Positions 48,640 to 51,682 of a DNA stretch of 51,682 bases are shown piece by piece (position 1 is the stretch's first letter; each line of letters opens with the position of its first letter). The translations under genes were made by a program, and so were the position numbers. The DNA comes from Actinacidiphila paucisporea (lineage in GTDB: Bacteria > Actinomycetota > Actinomycetes > Streptomycetales > Streptomycetaceae): assembly GCF_900142575.1 (NCBI RefSeq), contig NZ_FRBI01000039.1, positions 1 to 51,682 of the forward strand. Direction: 5' to 3'. The notes under the pieces were generated by a model. That model searched no databases, had not been told where the DNA came from, and saw only the letters and a list, made by a program, of their open reading frames with translations.

Positions 48640-49647
48640 ATGAAGGCGATCACTTACAAGACCAGCGGCGCCGCCGACGTGATGGCGCTGACCGACCGGC
48701 CGGTCCCCACGCCCGGGGCGGGCGAAGTGCGGGTCGCGGTGAAGGTGTCGGGTGTCAACCCGACCGACTGGAAGGCCCGGGAGAGCAACACCCCGCAGGG
48801 CGAGCAGGTGCCTGACCAGGACGGCTCCGGCGTGATCGACGCGGTCGGCCCCGGCGTCCCCGAGGACAGGATCGGCGAGCGGGTGTGGCTGTGGGAGGCC
48901 GCGTGGGGCCGTGCCGACGGCACCGCGCAGGAGTACGTGACGCTGCCGTCCCGGCAGGCGGTGGCGCTGCCCGAGCACGCCTCGTTCGACCTGGGCGCGA
49001 GCCTCGGCATCCCGGCGCTGACCGCCCACCGCACGCTGACCGTCGCGGACGGCGGCCCCGCCCGCCTGGCCCCGGGCGCGCTGGCCGGCCGTACGGTCCT
49101 GGTCGCCGGCGGCGCGGGCGCGGTCGGCAACGCGGCGATCCAGCTGGCCCGCTGGGCGGGTGCGACCGTCGTCACCACGGTCAGCAGCCCGGAGAAGGGC
49201 GAGCTGGCGAAGGCCGCCGGCGCGCACCACGTCGTCGACTACCGGGCGCAGGACGCGGCCGCGGTGATCCGCGGGATCGTCCCCGACGGGGTCCACGTCG
49301 TGGTGGAGGTCGCCCCGGCCGCCAACGCCGCCCTGGACGAGGCGGTGACCGCCCCCGACGCGGTCGTGGCCTTCTACGCCGACGACTCGGCGACCGTCGC
49401 CGTGCCCGTTCGGCCCTCGATGTTCGGCAATCTGCGCTGGCAGGGCGTGCTCGTCTACACCGTCCCCACCGCGGCCAAGGACCACGCGGTGGCGGCGGTC
49501 AGCGCGGCCGTGGCGGACGGCGCGATCCGCGTCGGCGAGGCCGCGGGCCTGCCCCTGCACCGCTTCCCGCTGTCGCGCACCGGCGACGCCCACGACGCCG
49601 TCAAGCAGTCCGCGATCGGCAAGGTCCTGATCGACGTCGCCTCCTGA
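48640..49647 (+). CDS. NADPH:quinone oxidoreductase-like medium-chain dehydrogenase
   Basis: A 335-residue zinc-free MDR enzyme. The N-terminal GroES-like domain has GEVRVAVKVSGVNPTDWKAR and DGSGVIDAVGPGV; the nucleotide-binding domain has VLVAGGAGAVGNAAIQLARWAGATVV (about 150-175), and ends GKVLIDVAS. Zinc-ligand Cys and His residues of alcohol dehydrogenases are absent. It reduces quinones or enones with NADPH; substrate unknown. A strong terminator follows. Confidence 0.9.
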   Translation: MKAITYKTSGAADVMALTDRPVPTPGAGEVRVAVKVSGVNPTDWKARESNTPQGEQVPDQDGSGVIDAVGPGVPEDRIGERVWLWEAAWGRADGTAQEYVTLPSRQAVALPEHASFDLGASLGIPALTAHRTLTVADGGPARLAPGALAGRTVLVAGGAGAVGNAAIQLARWAGATVVTTVSSPEKGELAKAAGAHHVVDYRAQDAAAVIRGIVPDGVHVVVEVAPAANAALDEAVTAPDAVVAFYADDSATVAVPVRPSMFGNLRWQGVLVYTVPTAAKDHAVAAVSAAVADGAIRVGEAAGLPLHRFPLSRTGDAHDAVKQSAIGKVLIDVAS

Positions 49648-49653
49648 CCACCG

Positions 49654-49690
49654 CGGCACGGCCCCGGGGCGGTGCCCCGGGGCCGTGCCG
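49654..49690. terminator. Bidirectional terminator between convergent genes
   Basis: A perfect 17-bp stem (49654-49670 and 49674-49690) with a 3-nt loop, between the quinone oxidoreductase (plus) and the serine hydrolase (minus). It is the strongest simple hairpin in the window. Confidence 0.9.
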
Positions 49691-49739
49691 GTGAGTACGC
49701 GTGCCGGTGCGTCCCCCCGGGACGCGCGCGCCGTGCGGG

Positions 49740-50792
49740 TCAGGAGTAGAGGGCCTCGGCCGCCGCCTCGGCCGCGTCCTCGATCTTGTCTATGCCGGCC
49801 TTCTCCGACTTGTTGCCCGACGACAGCACGCAGACCAGCAGCGTGTGGCCCTTGTAGTCGACCTGGCCGATGCTGTTGATGTCCCACAGGCCGGTCGCGG
49901 TGCGCTGCAGCCAGCCGTTCTTCAGCGCGAAGCCGGTGTCGTCCTCGTCGGCCGCCGAGACGCCCCACTGCTGGCCCTTGGTGACCGTGTGCATCAGGTC
50001 CTTGATGTAGTCGCGGGACGCCGCGGTCAGCGGCGAGTCGCTGCCGCCGAAGACCACCCGCAGCAGGGCCTGCTGGTCGGCCGGGGTGGTCTGGGTGAGA
50101 CCCCACAGATCGGTGGAGCCGCCCTCGGTGTGGTGCATGCCGAAGGTGCTGTTGGCCGCGTCGAGCCCGGTCTTGCGGTTGATGGCGTTCCACAGCGCGG
50201 TGGCGGCGTTGTTGTCGCTCTGCTGGATCATCACGGTGGCCTGCGACCGCTCGGACGAGGTCATCCTGGTGCCCGCCTTCTGGTGCCGCAGCAGCAGGGT
50301 GGCCAGGATGTCGACCTTGACGATGCTCGCCGTGTCGTACGTCGCGGAGCCGTCCGCGTACGACACGCCGGTGCCCGCGTCGTTCAGATCGGTCACCGCC
50401 ACCGACAGCCGCCCCCCGTTCTTCGCCGACAGGGCCTTGATCGCGGTGGCGAGCCGGGCCTTGGCGTCGGCGGCCGGGGTCGTCGGCGGCTTCGACGGGG
50501 TCGCGGACCTGGTGGTGGGCGGTGCTGCGGTGGTGGCGGGGGCGGTGCTCGCCGAGGGAGTGCCGCCGGCCGGGTCCGCGGCCTTGGCGTCGCTCGTCGC
50601 GGCGGAGTCGGATCGGGCCTTGGCCGAGGGGGACCGGTTGACGATCACCAGGGTGATCAACCCGATCGTGGCCAGGACCGCCCCCGACACGACCGCCGGG
50701 CGCTGCCACCAGGACGGTTTTCGCCGTCGCCGGTGGGAGCGGGAGCGCGTTGAGCCGCGCCCACCGCCCGGTGGTCCTGAAACATGCGTCAT
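49740..50792 (-). CDS. Membrane-anchored class A beta-lactamase-like serine hydrolase
   Basis: A 350-residue protein. A basic N-terminus (about 11-27) precedes one membrane segment (about 32-51), a Ser/Thr/Pro/Ala-rich linker (about 55-108), and an extracellular hydrolase domain. The SxxK motif is SIVK (Ser156-Lys159) and the second motif SDN is at 192-194. The third box is KNGWL instead of KTG, as in many non-lactamase serine hydrolases. It could act on peptidoglycan peptides or be an unusual penicillin-recognising enzyme. The ATG at 50792 was chosen over 50822, which would add ten residues. Confidence 0.85.
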   Translation of the reverse strand: MTHVSGPPGGGRGSTRSRSHRRRRKPSWWQRPAVVSGAVLATIGLITLVIVNRSPSAKARSDSAATSDAKAADPAGGTPSASTAPATTAAPPTTRSATPSKPPTTPAADAKARLATAIKALSAKNGGRLSVAVTDLNDAGTGVSYADGSATYDTASIVKVDILATLLLRHQKAGTRMTSSERSQATVMIQQSDNNAATALWNAINRKTGLDAANSTFGMHHTEGGSTDLWGLTQTTPADQQALLRVVFGGSDSPLTAASRDYIKDLMHTVTKGQQWGVSAADEDDTGFALKNGWLQRTATGLWDINSIGQVDYKGHTLLVCVLSSGNKSEKAGIDKIEDAAEAAAEALYS

Positions 50793-50951
50793 GCACCAGA
50801 CCGTAAGAGCGGAATATTTCATTCTCCTAAGATTTTCGTACCGACTTGGCTGTGAGAGGTTTTTCCGCAGGCCAGGGCGTCAGGAAGTCGTGAGCGCTTC
50901 TTGCGTGGTTTCTGTCAAATATTTCGCCTGATGCGCGATCTATTGCGGAGA

Positions 50952-50969
50952 CGTAACCCCGTCGTTACG
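50952..50969. promoter_or_regulatory. Inverted repeat CGTAAC-n6-GTTACG in a divergent intergenic region
   Basis: Perfect 6-bp arms with a 6-nt spacer, in the AT-rich 264-bp gap between the serine hydrolase and the exported glycosidase-like gene, 88 nt upstream of the latter. A regulator site is likely; which regulator is unknown. Confidence 0.4.
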
Positions 50970-51005
50970 ATCCCGGGCACCAGACTTCCGGTCCGCTGCC
51001 GTAGA

Positions 51006-51045
51006 CCGATCGGCCGTGGGAGAGCGGGAGTTGACAGCCGATCGG
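51006..51045 (+). promoter_or_regulatory. Two CCGATCGG palindromes before the last gene
   Basis: CCGATCGG occurs at 51006-51013 and 51038-51045, 32 bp apart, about three helical turns. The second copy overlaps the ribosome site GGAGGAG. A dimeric repressor bound at both sites could block translation-start access or transcription. Confidence 0.35.
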
Positions 51046-51056
51046 AGGAGTTCCAG

Positions 51057-51682
51057 ATGGGTGTCACACGCCGGGCGCTACTGCAGGCCGCGATTGCGGT
51101 GACCGCAACGGGGGCGGTGGGGGCCACGCAAACCGCGCTGGCCGGCAGCGCTTTCGCCGCCAGTTCACCGGGTGACGTTGTGGGCAAGATCACGGTGGGG
51201 TATCAGGGGTGGTTTGCATGCATTGGTGATGGTGCGCCCATCAATGCGTGGTGGCATTGGAGTGCGAACGCCGGGCAGGCGCCGTCGCCGTCGAACACCA
51301 CCATCGTGGCGTGGCCGGATGTGCGGGACTACGCGAAGACGTATCAGACGGGGTACGCGGCGCTGGGCAACGGGCAGCCGGCGAAGCTGTTCTCGTCCTA
51401 CGACCAGCAGACGGTGGACACGCACTTCCTGTGGATGCAGCAGAACAGCATCGACACCGCCGCGCTGCAGCGTTTCAACCCCACCGGGGGCGAGGGCCCG
51501 ACCCGGGACGCGATGGCGGCCAAGGTGCGCAGCGCCGCGGAGTCGCACGGGCGGAAGTTCTACATCATGTACGACGTCTCGGACTGGACGACGATGCAGT
51601 CGGACATCAAGACCGACTGGACGAACAAGATGAAGGCCTACACCGCCTCGCCGGCCTACGCCACGCAGAACGGCAAGCCGGT
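51057..51682 (+). CDS. Exported GH71/99-like protein, 5' part
   Basis: The first 208 codons of a gene cut by the window end. The N-terminus is a Tat-type signal (TRRALLQAAIAVTATGAVGA, then about AFA-A at residue 35). The mature sequence VGYQGWFACIGDGAPINAWWHW and KFYIMYDVSDWTTM resembles the (beta/alpha)8 start of GH71/GH99-like glycosidases (alpha-mannan or alpha-glucan endo-hydrolases). Catalytic residues would lie beyond the end, so activity cannot be judged. The ATG at 51057 follows GGAGGAG by 7 nt. It shows more T/A-rich codons at 51180-51260 than its neighbours, a possible hint of transfer. Confidence 0.7.
   Translation, partial: MGVTRRALLQAAIAVTATGAVGATQTALAGSAFAASSPGDVVGKITVGYQGWFACIGDGAPINAWWHWSANAGQAPSPSNTTIVAWPDVRDYAKTYQTGYAALGNGQPAKLFSSYDQQTVDTHFLWMQQNSIDTAALQRFNPTGGEGPTRDAMAAKVRSAAESHGRKFYIMYDVSDWTTMQSDIKTDWTNKMKAYTASPAYATQNGKP

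Noticed and set aside
48538..50796. A 752-codon minus-strand open frame across two genes and a terminator
   Set aside because: It crosses the 17-bp terminator hairpin and both genes on conflicting frames, and has no recognisable domain.
51031..51036. TTGACA as a -35 box for the last gene
   Set aside because: It lies only about 20 nt before the start codon, leaving no room for a -10 and leader.

Overview
The window is high-GC actinobacterial DNA, most likely from a Streptomycetaceae member (Streptomyces or a close relative). The evidence is strong G/C preference at third codon positions, many GTG starts, one rare TTA codon, and a gene set (glnA2, glnE, malEFG-aglA-malR, pulA, glnII) that I remember as neighbours in Streptomyces coelicolor (about SCO2241 to SCO2210). 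No tRNA, rRNA, CRISPR array, prophage or intact transposase was seen. One MITE-like element and several dispersed palindromic repeats are present.

Region 1 (1-16.9 kb) is a lipid-uptake locus. A PucR-type regulator carrying a TTA codon (minus strand) is followed by two exported proteins whose promoters share the same two-part architecture. A complete Mce operon comes next: MceG-type ATPase, two YrbE permeases, six MCE proteins (one a lipoprotein), and four small Mce-associated membrane proteins arranged as an A-B-A-B duplication. Almost every junction in the mce core overlaps by 1-4 nt.

Region 2 (17-30.3 kb) holds glnA2 with a strong terminator, a TetR regulator divergent from a small Dabb-domain gene with a clear operator on the shared promoter, and an operon of exported phosphoesterase, MFS transporter and TolB-like propeller protein. 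It continues with an MprAB-like two-component system led by an exported protein with a collagen-like tract, then glnE, and a convergent PAP2 phosphatase.

Region 3 (30.3-42.5 kb) is maltodextrin use: malE-malF-malG-aglA-malR on the minus strand, divergent from a 1,833-residue two-catalytic-domain amylase/pullulanase. CTTGCAG-like elements and a perfect inverted repeat sit on the two promoters, suggesting joint MalR control. The pullulanase breaks branched glucans outside the cell, MalEFG imports the oligomers (its ATPase, probably MsiK, is encoded elsewhere), and AglA cleaves them inside.

Region 4 (42.5-51.7 kb) begins with about 550 bp of non-coding repeats, including a MITE lying exactly on the stop codon of a membrane protein gene. 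Then come glnII with a GlnR-like box, a CHMI-like isomerase overlapping an oxidoreductase, a small unknown protein, a truncated haemoglobin, a quinone-oxidoreductase-like enzyme, a membrane-anchored serine hydrolase, and the 5' part of an exported GH71/99-like protein cut by the window end.

I did not find a clearly new defence or biosynthetic system. The most interesting leads are the shared promoter architecture of the mce region, the paired duplication of Mce-associated proteins, the bldA-type TTA codon in the neighbouring regulator, the MITE at a stop codon, and repeat-derived peptide inserts inside PulA.
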